Source: Oceanimonas sp. GK1 (GTDB taxonomy: Bacteria > Pseudomonadota > Gammaproteobacteria > Enterobacterales > Aeromonadaceae). From it: DNA of 64,000 nucleotides. The stretch lies in assembly GCF_000243075.1 (NCBI RefSeq), contig NC_016745.1:793501-857500 (forward strand). Direction: 5' to 3'. Within the stretch, counting starts at the first letter, position 1, and the number at the start of each line of letters is the position of its first letter. Below are positions 26,957-36,703 of the stretch, in pieces. Under the pieces are notes generated by a model that had not been told where the DNA came from, ran no database searches, and was given only the letters and a program-made list of their open reading frames with translations. The position numbers were made by a program, and so were the translations under genes.

Positions 26957-29185
26957 TCATGAACCGGCGCTCAGCACACCGGCGTGTTCAGTATTGGTGG
27001 TGGCGTCGCTCCCCACCAGCTCCCTGTGGCCGTGGTATTGCAGCGCCTGCTCGGGGGAAAGCGGCCGGGCAAACAAAAAGCCCTGGCCGTAATCACAGCC
27101 GATGGCCTTGAGCCGTTGCATTTGCGGCCCGGTTTCAATGCCTTCGGCCACCACCTTGAGCTCCAGTTTGTGCACCATGGCGGTAATGGCTTCCACCATC
27201 TGCTGATCAACGGGGCAGGTTTCCAGCTCCTGAATAAAGGAACGGTCGATCTTCAGGGCATGGACCGGCAACTGGCGCAGTTGTGACAGCGAGGAGTAGC
27301 CGGTGCCGAAGTCATCGATGGAAATGCGAATCCCCAGGCGCTTCAGGCGCTCAATCAGGGCCATGGCCAGATCGACGTTTTCCATCAGCAGGGACTCGGT
27401 AATTTCCAGCTCCAGCCAGCCGGGCGGCACCTGCCAATGCTGCAGCAGGGCCGCCACCCTGTCCGCAAAGTCGGCCTCTCGCAACTGGCAAACACTGAGG
27501 TTGACCGCCACCGGCCGAACGGTGCGGCCGGCCTGCTGTTGCTGGCGCACAAAGCCACAGGCCGCTTCTATTACCCAGTAGCCAATGGGCACAATCAGGC
27601 CGGTCAGCTCGGCCACCTCCATAAAGCTGTCCGGCGCCAGCGTGCCCCGCACCGGGTGATGCCAGCGCAGCAAGGCCTCGAACTTTACTAGCCGGCCATT
27701 GGCCAGGGAGACGATGGGCTGGAACACCAGAGCAAATTCCTGCCGGCGAACGGCCTGACGCAATTCTTCCTCGAGCTGTATCGAATACAGCGCCTGCTCC
27801 TGCATGTCGGTGTTGTAAAAGGAAAGTTGGTTTTTACCCGCCCGTTTCGAGACATACATGGCCAGATCGGCGTTACGCAGCAAGTCGCCACTGCTGGTGC
27901 CGTCCTTCGGGGCCAGGGTAATGCCAATACTGGTGCCCACCACCGCCTCGTGCTGGGCCAGCGGCACCGGTTTGCTGAGGTTGCGAATGATTTTTTCCGC
28001 CACCCGGCGCGCGTTGCCGGCGCTTTTGATGTGTACCAGCACGACCGCAAATTCATCCCCTCCCAACCGCCCGACGATGTCGGTTTTCCGGACCGTGGCG
28101 GTGAGTCGCCGGGCTACTTCCATCAGCAACCGGTCGCCGTCGGTATGCCCGGTGGCATCATTGATGCGCTTGAAGTCATCCAGATCCAGGTACATCAGCG
28201 CCAGGGGCTCATCTTCCCGCTGGCTGTTCAGAATCGCCTGATCCAGCTGTTCGGTGAAAAAGCGCCGGTTGGCCAGGCCCGTGAGCTCATCATAAAAGGC
28301 CAGCTGCTCCAGCTGGGCGGTTTGTTGTGCCACCAGCTCCCGCAACCGCGCCGGCTCCCGCAGAATACGGTATATCAGCAGCGCGAACACGGTCGCGGTG
28401 ATCAGGCTGAGGAGAATGCCCACCCCAATCTGCCAGGCGAAGCTGGCGGGCCGGCTCATGGCGAGGGTCCACTCGCCATTGGGCACACCGATGCGCTTGG
28501 TCACTCGCTGCTTATCCAGCGGCCGGGCGGAGTGGGCAAAGACGTCCACCTTGCCGGTGTCGGGATGCAGGCGGGACAGTTCAAAGGCGTAGCCTTTTTG
28601 CTGCAGTTGATCCAGCTCGGTAAAGGCCAGCAGGTCATCCAGATAAATCAAGGCCGTGGCAAAGCCCCAGAAACTCGACTCGCCGTTTTGTTCCAGAAAC
28701 ACCGGGTTTCTGCCCACCATGCCCATTCGGCCCTGTACCAGCATAAAGGGGCCGGCCAGGGTCAGGGTCTTGCTCCTGATGGCCTCCCAGGCTTCCTTTT
28801 TACGTTTGTCACTCACCAGCAGATTATGGCCAAGGCCCTTTTCATTGCCTGCCAGCGGGTAGGTATACCGGGTGATGCCCTCGGGCGCGAGCTGAAGGCT
28901 GGATACGCCGCCCAGGGTCTGCATCACCTCTTCGGCGAACTTGTCGAAATCCCTGAACTGGCCGTGGCTGCGGCGTACTTCCTGGGCAAGGATATAGGTC
29001 GATGACAGCGAGCGGTTCAGGCGCCGCTCGATGGCGGCGGCCTGCACACCCACCACTTCTTCCATCAGCAGCCGCTGTTCCTTGCGGTCTGCGAGAATAT
29101 TCAGGTGGGTGTAATACGCCCCGGCGGCGAATACGCACACAAATACCATCAGGGTATAAAGGCGGCAGGGCCTGAATTTAAGCAT
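26957..29185 (-). CDS. CHASE-domain membrane protein with GGDEF and EAL domains
   Basis: This is a putative c-di-GMP synthase/phosphodiesterase. The 742-residue protein has a membrane segment at about 9-27, a periplasmic CHASE-like sensor at about 45-235, and a second membrane segment at about 251-273. A GGDEF domain at about 290-455 follows, and a C-terminal EAL domain from about 475. The diguanylate cyclase motif GGDEF is intact at 375-379, with an inhibitory-site RKTD at 366-369, five residues upstream. The EAL motif is intact at 503-505 (EALLRW), and DDFGTGYSSL is present. Both activities are therefore possible. The signal sensed is unknown. It interrupts the usual thpR-hrpB pairing. Confidence 0.92.
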   Translation of the reverse strand: MLKFRPCRLYTLMVFVCVFAAGAYYTHLNILADRKEQRLLMEEVVGVQAAAIERRLNRSLSSTYILAQEVRRSHGQFRDFDKFAEEVMQTLGGVSSLQLAPEGITRYTYPLAGNEKGLGHNLLVSDKRKKEAWEAIRSKTLTLAGPFMLVQGRMGMVGRNPVFLEQNGESSFWGFATALIYLDDLLAFTELDQLQQKGYAFELSRLHPDTGKVDVFAHSARPLDKQRVTKRIGVPNGEWTLAMSRPASFAWQIGVGILLSLITATVFALLIYRILREPARLRELVAQQTAQLEQLAFYDELTGLANRRFFTEQLDQAILNSQREDEPLALMYLDLDDFKRINDATGHTDGDRLLMEVARRLTATVRKTDIVGRLGGDEFAVVLVHIKSAGNARRVAEKIIRNLSKPVPLAQHEAVVGTSIGITLAPKDGTSSGDLLRNADLAMYVSKRAGKNQLSFYNTDMQEQALYSIQLEEELRQAVRRQEFALVFQPIVSLANGRLVKFEALLRWHHPVRGTLAPDSFMEVAELTGLIVPIGYWVIEAACGFVRQQQQAGRTVRPVAVNLSVCQLREADFADRVAALLQHWQVPPGWLELEITESLLMENVDLAMALIERLKRLGIRISIDDFGTGYSSLSQLRQLPVHALKIDRSFIQELETCPVDQQMVEAITAMVHKLELKVVAEGIETGPQMQRLKAIGCDYGQGFLFARPLSPEQALQYHGHRELVGSDATTNTEHAGVLSAGS

Positions 29186-29422
29186 TGATGTCTCTTACCT
29201 GGCTTGAGAAGCGTTTGAGTTTGGTGGTTTCACGGCACCAGGCACGACCACACAACAATGCCTAAATCAGCGTAATAAACCGTCTTGGATTACCTGCAAA
29301 CCACTATACAGCGGTTCTGCTGGAGTGGGGAACCACCGGCGCGGGACGAACCACGGCCGCATAGTCCTTTTCGCGGACTTTTGGCACAATACAGCGGTTT
29401 TTCAAGTCAGCCGAGTACGCGC

Positions 29423-31855
29423 GTGAACCAGCTACCCATCACAGAGGCATTGCCTCAATTGCAGCAAGCCCTGGCGGCCAGCCAGATCATCGTTGAGGCG
29501 CCCCCCGGCGCCGGCAAGTCCACCTGGCTGCCGCTGTGGCTGTTGCAACAGGCCGCCATTCCCGGTCGCATCATCATGCTGGAGCCCCGCCGGCTGGCGG
29601 CCCGCGCCATTGCCCAGTACCTGGCCGCCCAGCTGGGTGAACAGCCCGGCCAGACCGTGGGCTACCGCATGCGCGGCGAAAGCCGCACCGGCAAGCAGAC
29701 CCGGCTGGAGGTAGTCACCGAAGGGGTGCTGACCCGCATGCTGCAGGCGGATCCCGAGCTCGGCGGCGTGTCCTTGCTGATTTTCGACGAGTTTCACGAG
29801 CGCAGCCTGCAGGCGGACCTGGCCCTGGCTTTTGCCCTGGAATGCCAGGCGCTGCGCGATGATCTCAAGATCATGGTGATGTCGGCCACCCTCGACGGCC
29901 TGGCCCTCGATACTCTGCTGCCCGAGGCCGAGCTGGTGGTGAGCCGGGGCCGCAGTTTTCCGGTGGCGCTGGAATACCGGCCCCGCAACCAGCACAGCCC
30001 GCTGGAAGAAAGCCTGGGCCGGGCGGTACTTGACGCCCTGGGGCGCGAAGCGGGCAGCCTGCTGGCCTTTCTGCCCGGGGAGCGGGAAATTCGCCGGGCC
30101 GAGGAGTGGCTGCGCGAGCGGCTGCCTGAAGACGTTGAACTCAGGCCCCTCTATGGTCGTCTTTCCCTTGCGGAACAGCAGGCGGCCATTGCGCCGGCGA
30201 CGGACGGGCGGCGCAAGGTGGTGCTGGCCACCAATGTGGCGGAAACCTCGCTCACCATTGAAGACATTCGCCTGGTGGTGGACTCGGGGCTGGAGCGCCA
30301 GGCCCGGTTTGATCCCGACGCCGGCCTGACCCAGCTGCACAGCCGGCTTATCGGTCAGGCTTCGGCCACCCAGCGTGCCGGCCGGGCCGGGCGTCTGCAA
30401 CCGGGCACCTGCATTCGGCTGTGGAGCAAAGAGCAACAGGAGCGGCTGGCGCCGCGCCGGCCGGCGGAAATCGAGCAAAGCTCGCTGGCCGGTTTTGTGC
30501 TGGAATGTGCCGCCTGGGGGGCCGAGCCCGAGCAGTTGCCGCTGCTGACCCCACCGCCGGCGCCGCTGCTGGCGGCGGCCCGGGCCGAGCTGGAAGCCCT
30601 TGAACTGCTGACCGGCAACCAGCTCACCGCCCTGGGCCGCCGGGTCTGGCAGCTGGGCACCGAGCCCTGGCTGGGTCAGCTGTTGCTCACCGCCCTCGAC
30701 TGGCAGCAGCGGGGCCACGACGGCGCCCTGGCCGATGCCGCCTGGTTGCTGGCGCTGCTGGAGGAGGGGCGTCCCGGTGATGGACCGCTGTCGGGCCAGT
30801 TGCTGGCGGCCAGAGGTCGTCTCAAGGCCGCCGCCCGGCGCTGGTTTGAACGGGCCGGACAGCCCATGGCCGAGCCGGTGGGCACCTATGTGGGACCGCT
30901 GCTGGCCAATGCCCGGCCTCAGTGGGTGGGGCAGTTACGCAAACTCAGACGTTATGGCCTGGCCGGCGGGCTCAGCGCCGATCTGCCCGATGGCAGCCCG
31001 CTGACCGGCAAGGAGTGGCTGGCGGTCGCGGCATTGAGCCGGGGCGAGCGGGGAGTGTTCATTCAGGCCGCCGAGCCGGTGGCACTGACCCAGTTGCAGC
31101 GTTTTGTACCGGAGCGGTTCAGCGAGCGCGAGCAGCTGGAATGGGACGACGCTGCCAACCGGGTGCGGGCCGAGCGCCACTGGTGCTTTGGCCGGCTGGT
31201 GCTGAGAAGCACGCCGCTGGACTCGGTCAGCCCCGAGCAGCGGGCGCAATGTCTGTTGCAGGAGCTGCAAAAACGGGGCTGGAGTGCCCTGCCCCTGGAC
31301 GAAAGGGCCCGGCAAATCTGGCTGCGCCTGAAGCTGGCCGGACAAAAACTGGCCGACCGGGGATTTTCCCCTTGTGATGAAGACGCCTGGCTGGCCGAGG
31401 CGGAACACTGGCTGGGGCCGCACCTGCACGGGCTCGGCCGCTGGGACGAGCTGACCAAACTCGACTGGAGTGCCATTTTGCTGAGCCGGCTGGACTGGTC
31501 ACAGCGGCAATTGCTGGATACCCTGCTACCCGGCCATCTTGAACTCGCCACCGGCACGCGGGCGGCGATTCGTTACCGGGCAGAGGAAGATCCGGTGTTG
31601 CCGGTGAAACTGCAGGAAATGTTCGGCCAGGCCGGCTCGCCGCTGCTGGCCGAGGGCCGGGTGCCGCTGGTGCTTGAGCTGCTGTCGCCGGCCCGCCGGC
31701 CGCTGCAGCTGACCCGGGATCTGGCCGCCTTCTGGGCAGGAGCCTACCAGGAGGTAAAAAAGGAAATGCGCGGACGCTATCCCAAACACCCGTGGCCCGA
31801 TGATCCCGCCAATACGGCGCCAACCTGGCACACCAAAAAACACATGAAGCACTGA
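29423..31855 (+). CDS. hrpB: ATP-dependent helicase HrpB
   Basis: HrpB is a DEAH-type superfamily 2 helicase of uncertain cellular role. The 810-residue protein has Walker A EAPPGAGKSTW, the DEFH version of motif II (LLIFDEFHERSL), motif III VMSATLDG, motif VI ATQRAGRAGRL and the HrpB-specific C-terminal domain ending WPDDPANTAPT. I chose GTG 29423 because VNQLPITEALPQLQ aligns with the family N-terminus and gives the normal length (809 in E. coli). The frame from 29285 adds 46 residues of no known similarity. An 11-bp direct repeat, ATACAGCGGTT, occurs twice upstream (29306 and 29389). Confidence 0.96.
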   Translation: MNQLPITEALPQLQQALAASQIIVEAPPGAGKSTWLPLWLLQQAAIPGRIIMLEPRRLAARAIAQYLAAQLGEQPGQTVGYRMRGESRTGKQTRLEVVTEGVLTRMLQADPELGGVSLLIFDEFHERSLQADLALAFALECQALRDDLKIMVMSATLDGLALDTLLPEAELVVSRGRSFPVALEYRPRNQHSPLEESLGRAVLDALGREAGSLLAFLPGEREIRRAEEWLRERLPEDVELRPLYGRLSLAEQQAAIAPATDGRRKVVLATNVAETSLTIEDIRLVVDSGLERQARFDPDAGLTQLHSRLIGQASATQRAGRAGRLQPGTCIRLWSKEQQERLAPRRPAEIEQSSLAGFVLECAAWGAEPEQLPLLTPPPAPLLAAARAELEALELLTGNQLTALGRRVWQLGTEPWLGQLLLTALDWQQRGHDGALADAAWLLALLEEGRPGDGPLSGQLLAARGRLKAAARRWFERAGQPMAEPVGTYVGPLLANARPQWVGQLRKLRRYGLAGGLSADLPDGSPLTGKEWLAVAALSRGERGVFIQAAEPVALTQLQRFVPERFSEREQLEWDDAANRVRAERHWCFGRLVLRSTPLDSVSPEQRAQCLLQELQKRGWSALPLDERARQIWLRLKLAGQKLADRGFSPCDEDAWLAEAEHWLGPHLHGLGRWDELTKLDWSAILLSRLDWSQRQLLDTLLPGHLELATGTRAAIRYRAEEDPVLPVKLQEMFGQAGSPLLAEGRVPLVLELLSPARRPLQLTRDLAAFWAGAYQEVKKEMRGRYPKHPWPDDPANTAPTWHTKKHMKH

Positions 31856-31857
31856 TT

Positions 31858-34188
31858 ATGGCAAAAAAGACAACCCGCAAGACCCGTAAAAAGCCGGTCA
31901 AAAAGCAGCGCCGGTTCGGCTGGGGGCTGATGCTCAAGCTGGCCCTGGTGGGCGCCGTGCTGGTAGGCACCTTCGGCATCTATCTCGACAGCCAGGTGCG
32001 CGCCCGCTTTGAAGGGCAGAAATGGGCGCTGCCGGCGCTGGTGTACAGCCGGCCGCTGGAACTGTTCCCGGGGCAGAAGCTGTCCCATGCGCAAATGCTG
32101 CGCGAGCTGCAACTGCTCAACTACCGCAAGGTGGCCAGCCCGTCACGGCCCGGTGAGTATGCGGTCAGCCGCAACCGCATCGACATCCACCGCCGGCCGT
32201 TCAACTTTGCCGATGGTGCCGAGCAGGCCCGCACCCTGCTGCTGAGCTTTGACGGCCAGCGCCTGAGCCGCATGCAGAACCCGGACAACGGCCGGGAGCT
32301 GGGCTATGCGCGCATGGACCCGGTGCTGCTCGACCGGCTCAGCGTGGAGGAGCGGGAAGACCGGCTGCTGGTGCGCCTGAACCAGGTGCCTGAGTTGCTG
32401 GTGCAGGCCCTGATCACCGTGGAAGACCGGGATTTCTACCAGCATGATGGCGTATCGCCGCTGGCGATACTGCGGGCGCTGGTGGTCAACATCAAGGCCG
32501 GGCGCACCGTGCAGGGCGGCAGTACCCTGACCCAGCAGCTGGCCAAGAACTTCTTCCTCAGCCAGGATCGCAGCCTGTGGCGCAAGGTGCAGGAAGCCTA
32601 CATGGCCCTGATCATCGACTTTCGCTACGACAAGGACGAAATCCTCGAGGCCTACCTGAATGAGGTCTACCTGGGACAAAATGGCTCCAAGGGAGTCTTT
32701 GGTTTTGGCCTGGCCAGTTATTTCTATTTCGGCCTGCCCATCAACGAGCTGAATCCGGATCAGATGGCACTGCTGGTGGCCCTGGTGAAAGGGCCGTCGT
32801 TTTACGATCCCTGGCGCAACCCGGAGCGGGCCCGGGAGCGGCGCGATCTGGTGCTGCGGCTGCTGGCCAACGAAGGCCACATCGACCGGCAGACCTATGA
32901 AACGGCCAGTGGCCGGGATCTGGGCTTGATTGAGCGGGGCCGCATGGGTTATGGCCGTACCCCGGCCTTTATGGGCCTGCTGAAAGACGAGCTGAAAACC
33001 CGTTTTGGCCCCGAGTTTCTGAACCAGAACGGCCTGCGTATTTTTACCAGCCTGGATCCCATTGCCCAGCATGCCGCCGAACAGGCGGTGGCGGAGCAGA
33101 TCAAGCAATTGCGTGAGCGCACCAAACGCCAGGATCTGGAGGCCGCCATGGTGGTCTCCAACTGGCGCAAGGGCGAGGTCAGTGCCGTGGTGGGTGGCGC
33201 CGATCCTTCCTTTGCCGGCTTTAACCGGGCGCTGTCGGCCCGTCGTCAGATAGGCTCGCTGATCAAGCCGCCGGTGTACGCCCTGGGGCTGGAAAACGGC
33301 TACAGCCTGGCCAGCCTGCTCAAGGACGAGCCGGTCACCCTGCGCAGCGAAGGCGGCCAGGTGTGGCGGCCCAAGAACTATGACCGCCAGTATCGCGGCA
33401 GCGTGTTGCTGGTGGATGCCCTGGCCAAGTCCCTCAACGTGCCCACGGTGAACCTGGGCATGGCGGTGGGGCTCGACAAGATAGTCGACGGCCTCAAGCG
33501 CATGGGCGTGGAGCAGCCGGTGCCGCCTTATCCGTCCCTGATGCTGGGCACCCTGGAGCTGACCCCCCTTGAGGTGAACCAGCTGTATCTGACCCTGGCC
33601 AATCAGGGCCTGTATCAGCCGCTGACCTCGATTCGCGCCATTCAGGACGAAGACGGCGAGCTGGTGTACCAGCACACGGCCAGGGCCAGGCAGGTGCTGG
33701 AGCCGGAAGCCGGCTACCTGGGGCTCTATGCCATGACCCGCACCGTGGCCGGCGGTACCGCGGCCCATCTGGCGGCGCGTTTTCCCAACCGGGTGATGGC
33801 GGGCAAGACCGGCACCACCAACGATCTGCGTGATGCCTGGTATGCCGGCCTCGACAACGAGGAGCTGGTGACCGCCTGGGTGGGTCGGGATGACAACGGC
33901 GTGACCGGGCTGACCGGCGCCAGTGGGGCCCTGCGGGTGTACAGCCGCTACCTGGATGGCCGTGGCGTCGACTCCCTGGAGCTGACGCCGCCGCCGGGCA
34001 TTGATCAGGTGAACTTTGCCCTTCGCGACGGCCAGCCGGCGGATCCCCGCTGCGAGCCGACCCGTCTGCTGCCGGCCCGTACTCAGGGCCTGCCGCCCAT
34101 GCGCGGTTGTCAGCCGTCCTTGCCCGAGCTGCCTTCCGGCGAGCAGGTCGGCGGCTGGCTGCGGGATATTTTCGACTTCGCCCGCTGA
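31858..34188 (+). CDS. mrcB: Penicillin-binding protein 1B (bifunctional transglycosylase/transpeptidase)
   Basis: PBP1B polymerises and crosslinks peptidoglycan at the inner membrane. The 776-residue protein has a basic cytoplasmic start, a membrane anchor at about 23-43, the UB2H region and a GT51 glycosyltransferase (catalytic E189 in TVEDRDFYQHDG, then GGSTLTQQLAKNFFL). The transpeptidase domain has S467 in GSLIK, the SLN motif and K650 in KTGTT. ATG 31858 begins two bases after the hrpB stop, so the genes are probably translated from one mRNA. In E. coli they are neighbours but more widely spaced. Confidence 0.97.
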   Translation: MAKKTTRKTRKKPVKKQRRFGWGLMLKLALVGAVLVGTFGIYLDSQVRARFEGQKWALPALVYSRPLELFPGQKLSHAQMLRELQLLNYRKVASPSRPGEYAVSRNRIDIHRRPFNFADGAEQARTLLLSFDGQRLSRMQNPDNGRELGYARMDPVLLDRLSVEEREDRLLVRLNQVPELLVQALITVEDRDFYQHDGVSPLAILRALVVNIKAGRTVQGGSTLTQQLAKNFFLSQDRSLWRKVQEAYMALIIDFRYDKDEILEAYLNEVYLGQNGSKGVFGFGLASYFYFGLPINELNPDQMALLVALVKGPSFYDPWRNPERARERRDLVLRLLANEGHIDRQTYETASGRDLGLIERGRMGYGRTPAFMGLLKDELKTRFGPEFLNQNGLRIFTSLDPIAQHAAEQAVAEQIKQLRERTKRQDLEAAMVVSNWRKGEVSAVVGGADPSFAGFNRALSARRQIGSLIKPPVYALGLENGYSLASLLKDEPVTLRSEGGQVWRPKNYDRQYRGSVLLVDALAKSLNVPTVNLGMAVGLDKIVDGLKRMGVEQPVPPYPSLMLGTLELTPLEVNQLYLTLANQGLYQPLTSIRAIQDEDGELVYQHTARARQVLEPEAGYLGLYAMTRTVAGGTAAHLAARFPNRVMAGKTGTTNDLRDAWYAGLDNEELVTAWVGRDDNGVTGLTGASGALRVYSRYLDGRGVDSLELTPPPGIDQVNFALRDGQPADPRCEPTRLLPARTQGLPPMRGCQPSLPELPSGEQVGGWLRDIFDFAR

Positions 34189-34324
34189 GCAGTGCTGGGG
34201 TGGGGCAGGGAGGCCTCACCCTGTGTCTCGCTTACCCCTTCCCATCTGCATTTCCTTCCTCACTGCAACAGGTGAAAGCGGTTGACTCCGTATATGCTCA
34301 ATAGAACAGACGGAGGTGAGCGCC

Positions 34325-34750
34325 ATGTTTGCTTTTCATCATGTGACCCTTAACGTGCGAAACCTGGATGCGGCCGAAGGGTTTTACAAGGGGCTCGGCT
34401 TTGAGCCCGATTATCGCTGGCAGGATGAGCAGGGTGAGCTCCAGATCTGTCATTTGCGCCTGGGGCAGGCGCGACTGGAATTGTATTGTTTTCGTCCGGC
34501 GGATGAGCCGGAGCTGTCGGCGCTGCCGCCCTGGGCCCATGGGCACCGACTGGGGCTCAGACATTTTGCCCTGCAGGTGAACGATCTGGACGACGCCCTG
34601 AGCAGTCTGCACGGGGCCGGGTTGCTGGCGGACAAGCCGTCACCGGTGCCGGGGCAGACCTGCGAACGTTATGTGTTCATCATGGATCCGGATGGCAACA
34701 GCGTGGAGCTGCTGGAGGCACCGCTGGTAGAGATACAGCGGCCGGAGTAG
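34325..34750 (+). CDS. VOC-family (glyoxalase-like) protein
   Basis: This 141-residue protein has a single vicinal-oxygen-chelate domain of two beta-alpha-beta-beta-beta modules. Candidate metal ligands are the early histidine in FAFHHVTLNV, a glutamate in RLELYCFRP, the histidine in LGLRHFALQV and the glutamate in NSVELLEAP. The end DPDGNSVELLEAP is typical of glyoxalase I and fosfomycin-resistance-like enzymes. The substrate cannot be told. ATG 34325 has GGAGGTGA six nt upstream, a very strong site. It converges on hemL. Confidence 0.88.
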   Translation: MFAFHHVTLNVRNLDAAEGFYKGLGFEPDYRWQDEQGELQICHLRLGQARLELYCFRPADEPELSALPPWAHGHRLGLRHFALQVNDLDDALSSLHGAGLLADKPSPVPGQTCERYVFIMDPDGNSVELLEAPLVEIQRPE

Positions 34751-34768
34751 GGCGCAAGCACGAAGCAC

Positions 34769-34871
34769 CAACAGGGTTACCTCCACCGACACGCTGCAAG
34801 TACATCCATGTGGCGCTCGGCACATGCCGTCCCTGGCATGTGACGGTCGGTTACGGCAATCCCTGCTGTTG
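34769..34871 (+). repeat. Cloverleaf intergenic repeat, type A, copy 6 (between convergent VOC gene and hemL)
   Basis: The outer arms CAACAGGGTTACC and GGCAATCCCTGCTGTTG pair imperfectly. The inner stem is ACCGAC with GTCGGT. Hairpin 1 is ACAT-CC-ATGT, and hairpin 2 is CACATGCC-gtccct-GGCATGTG (34821-34842). No T-tailed terminator is seen between the two genes. Confidence 0.9.
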
Positions 34872-34892
34872 CTTCTTAGGGTCGACTGTTAG

Positions 34893-36179
34893 TTAGCCTT
34901 TCAGCGCGGCAAAGGCCTTGTCGGCGGCGGCAAGGGTGTTGGCAATTTCCTGATCACCGTGGGCCAGAGACATAAAGCCCGCTTCAAAGGCGCTGGGCGC
35001 CAGGTAGACGCCGTGGTCCAGCATCAGGTGGAAGAAGCGCTTGAAGGCATCCAGATCGCAGCGGGTGACCTGCTCGTAGCTGCTGATGTTGTTCTCCTCG
35101 GTAAAGAAGAAACCAAACATGGCGCCGACCCGGTTGGTGGTAAAGGGAATGCCGTGTTTGTCGGCGGCGGCCTGCAGGCCGTCTACCAGCGCCTGGGTTT
35201 TTTGCTCCAGGGCCTCGTACACGCCGGGCTGGCTGATGGCGTTGAGGGTCGCCAGACCCGCGGCCATGGCCACCGGGTTGCCGGACAGGGTGCCGGCCTG
35301 ATACACCGGGCCGGTGGGGGCCAGGTGCTCCATGACATCGCGGCGGCCGCCAAAGGCGCCCACTGGCATACCGCCGCCGATGATCTTGCCCAGGGTGGTG
35401 AGATCGGGCTTGATGCCAAAGCGCGCCTGGGCGCCGCCCAGAGAGGCGCGGAAACCACACATCACTTCGTCGAAAATCAGCAGGGCGCCGAACTCGTCGC
35501 AGATACTGCGCAGGCCTTCGAGGAAACCGGGCGCCGGCGGAATGCAGTTCATGTTGCCGGCCACCGGCTCCACGATAATACAGGCGATGTCGGCCGGGGC
35601 GGCTTCAAAGGCGGCGCGCACCGAGTCCAGATCGTTAAAGGTGCAGGTCAGGGTGTGCTTGGCAAAGTCGGCGGGCACGCCCGGCGAGTTGGGCTGGCCC
35701 AGGGTCAGGGCGCCGGAGCCGGCCTTCACCAGCAGACAGTCGGCGTGGCCGTGGTAGCAGCCTTCAAACTTTAGGATCTTGTCCCGGCCGGTAAAGCCCC
35801 GGGCCAGGCGAATGGCGCTCATGGTGGCCTCGGTGCCGGAGTTGACCATGCGCACCTGCTCCATGGACGGCACCAGCTGGGAGACCTTCTCGGCCATGGT
35901 GACCTCCACCCCGGTGGGGGCGCCAAAGCTCAGGCCGCGGGACACGGCTTCGATCACCGCTTCTTTCACCACGGGGGCGTTGTGGCCCAGGATCATCGGA
36001 CCCCAGGAGCCGACGTAATCGATATAGCTGTTGCCGTCCACATCATACATGCGGGCGCCGTCGGCGCGCTCGATAAAGCGGGGCGTGCCGCCCACGCCGC
36101 TAAAGGCGCGAACCGGCGAGTTGACGCCGCCGGGAATAACGCGGCGGGCCTGGTTAAAGAGGTCATCAGACTTGGACAT
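34893..36179 (-). CDS. hemL: Glutamate-1-semialdehyde 2,1-aminomutase
   Basis: HemL converts glutamate-1-semialdehyde to 5-aminolevulinate, the first committed porphyrin precursor. The 428-residue PLP enzyme has K265 in [10 protein letters not shown] (the same number as E. coli), the IIFDEV-type segment [13 protein letters not shown] and [17 protein letters not shown] 36179 is preferred over ATG 36185 because AAGGA lies 8 nt before the former and only 2 nt before the latter. It faces away from erpA, as in E. coli, where clcA lies between them. Confidence 0.97.
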   Translation of the reverse strand: MSKSDDLFNQARRVIPGGVNSPVRAFSGVGGTPRFIERADGARMYDVDGNSYIDYVGSWGPMILGHNAPVVKEAVIEAVSRGLSFGAPTGVEVTMAEKVSQLVPSMEQVRMVNSGTEATMSAIRLARGFTGRDKILKFEGCYHGHADCLLVKAGSGALTLGQPNSPGVPADFAKHTLTCTFNDLDSVRAAFEAAPADIACIIVEPVAGNMNCIPPAPGFLEGLRSICDEFGALLIFDEVMCGFRASLGGAQARFGIKPDLTTLGKIIGGGMPVGAFGGRRDVMEHLAPTGPVYQAGTLSGNPVAMAAGLATLNAISQPGVYEALEQKTQALVDGLQAAADKHGIPFTTNRVGAMFGFFFTEENNISSYEQVTRCDLDAFKRFFHLMLDHGVYLAPSAFEAGFMSLAHGDQEIANTLAAADKAFAALKG

Positions 36180-36291
36180 GCACATAATCCTTGGTGTTCA
36201 TGGTCGCGAAAGGCCACGCTCAGGGCGGCCGGTGTAGCCCGACTATAACAAAATCCGCACAGGCCGAGAATCACGCCACTTCGCACAATAC

Positions 36292-36320
36292 TTGAACTGT
36301 TTGGTCGGGTATTGGATAAT
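36292..36320 (+). promoter_or_regulatory. Sigma-70-type promoter of erpA
   Basis: TTGAAC (36292-36297), a 17-bp spacer and GATAAT (36315-36320) lie 30 bp before the erpA start. I do not see a clear IscR site. Confidence 0.7.
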
Positions 36321-36350
36321 TTTGCCGACACCGACATAAACGAGGTAGTG

Positions 36351-36695
36351 ATGAGCGAAGCAGTCCCCCTGCCGATCCAGATGAGCGATGCGGCAGCCAA
36401 CAAGGTCAAGTCCCTGATCGCCGAAGAGGAAAACCCCAATCTCAAGTTGCGGGTATACATCACCGGCGGCGGCTGCTCCGGTTTTCAGTACGGCTTTACC
36501 TTTGACGAAAACAGCAACGACGGCGACACCGTGATCGAAAAGAACGGCATCGTCATGGTGGTGGATGCCATGAGCCTGCAATACCTGGTGGGCGGTACCG
36601 TCGACTATGTGGAAGGCCTGGAAGGCTCCCGTTTTCTGGTCACCAACCCCAATGCCACCAGCACCTGCGGCTGTGGCTCTTCCTTCAGCATCTGA
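36351..36695 (+). CDS. erpA: Iron-sulfur cluster insertion protein ErpA
   Basis: ErpA is an A-type carrier that delivers iron-sulfur clusters to target enzymes. The 114-residue protein has the three conserved cysteines: one in [13 protein letters not shown] and two in [11 protein letters not shown] at the C-terminus. ATG 36351 gives exactly the E. coli length and has GAGGT upstream; the frame from 36312 adds 13 residues that include the promoter region. It is followed after 8 bp by a glutaredoxin gene, which suits an iron-sulfur/thiol theme. Confidence 0.98.
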   Translation: MSEAVPLPIQMSDAAANKVKSLIAEEENPNLKLRVYITGGGCSGFQYGFTFDENSNDGDTVIEKNGIVMVVDAMSLQYLVGGTVDYVEGLEGSRFLVTNPNATSTCGCGSSFSI

Positions 36696-36703
36696 GGCCA
36701 TTC

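Noticed and set aside
9332..34871. CRISPR array or integron attC cassettes as an explanation of the repeats
   Set aside because: The copies are kilobases apart, in both orientations, with no regular spacers, no cas genes, no integrase and no attC core sites.
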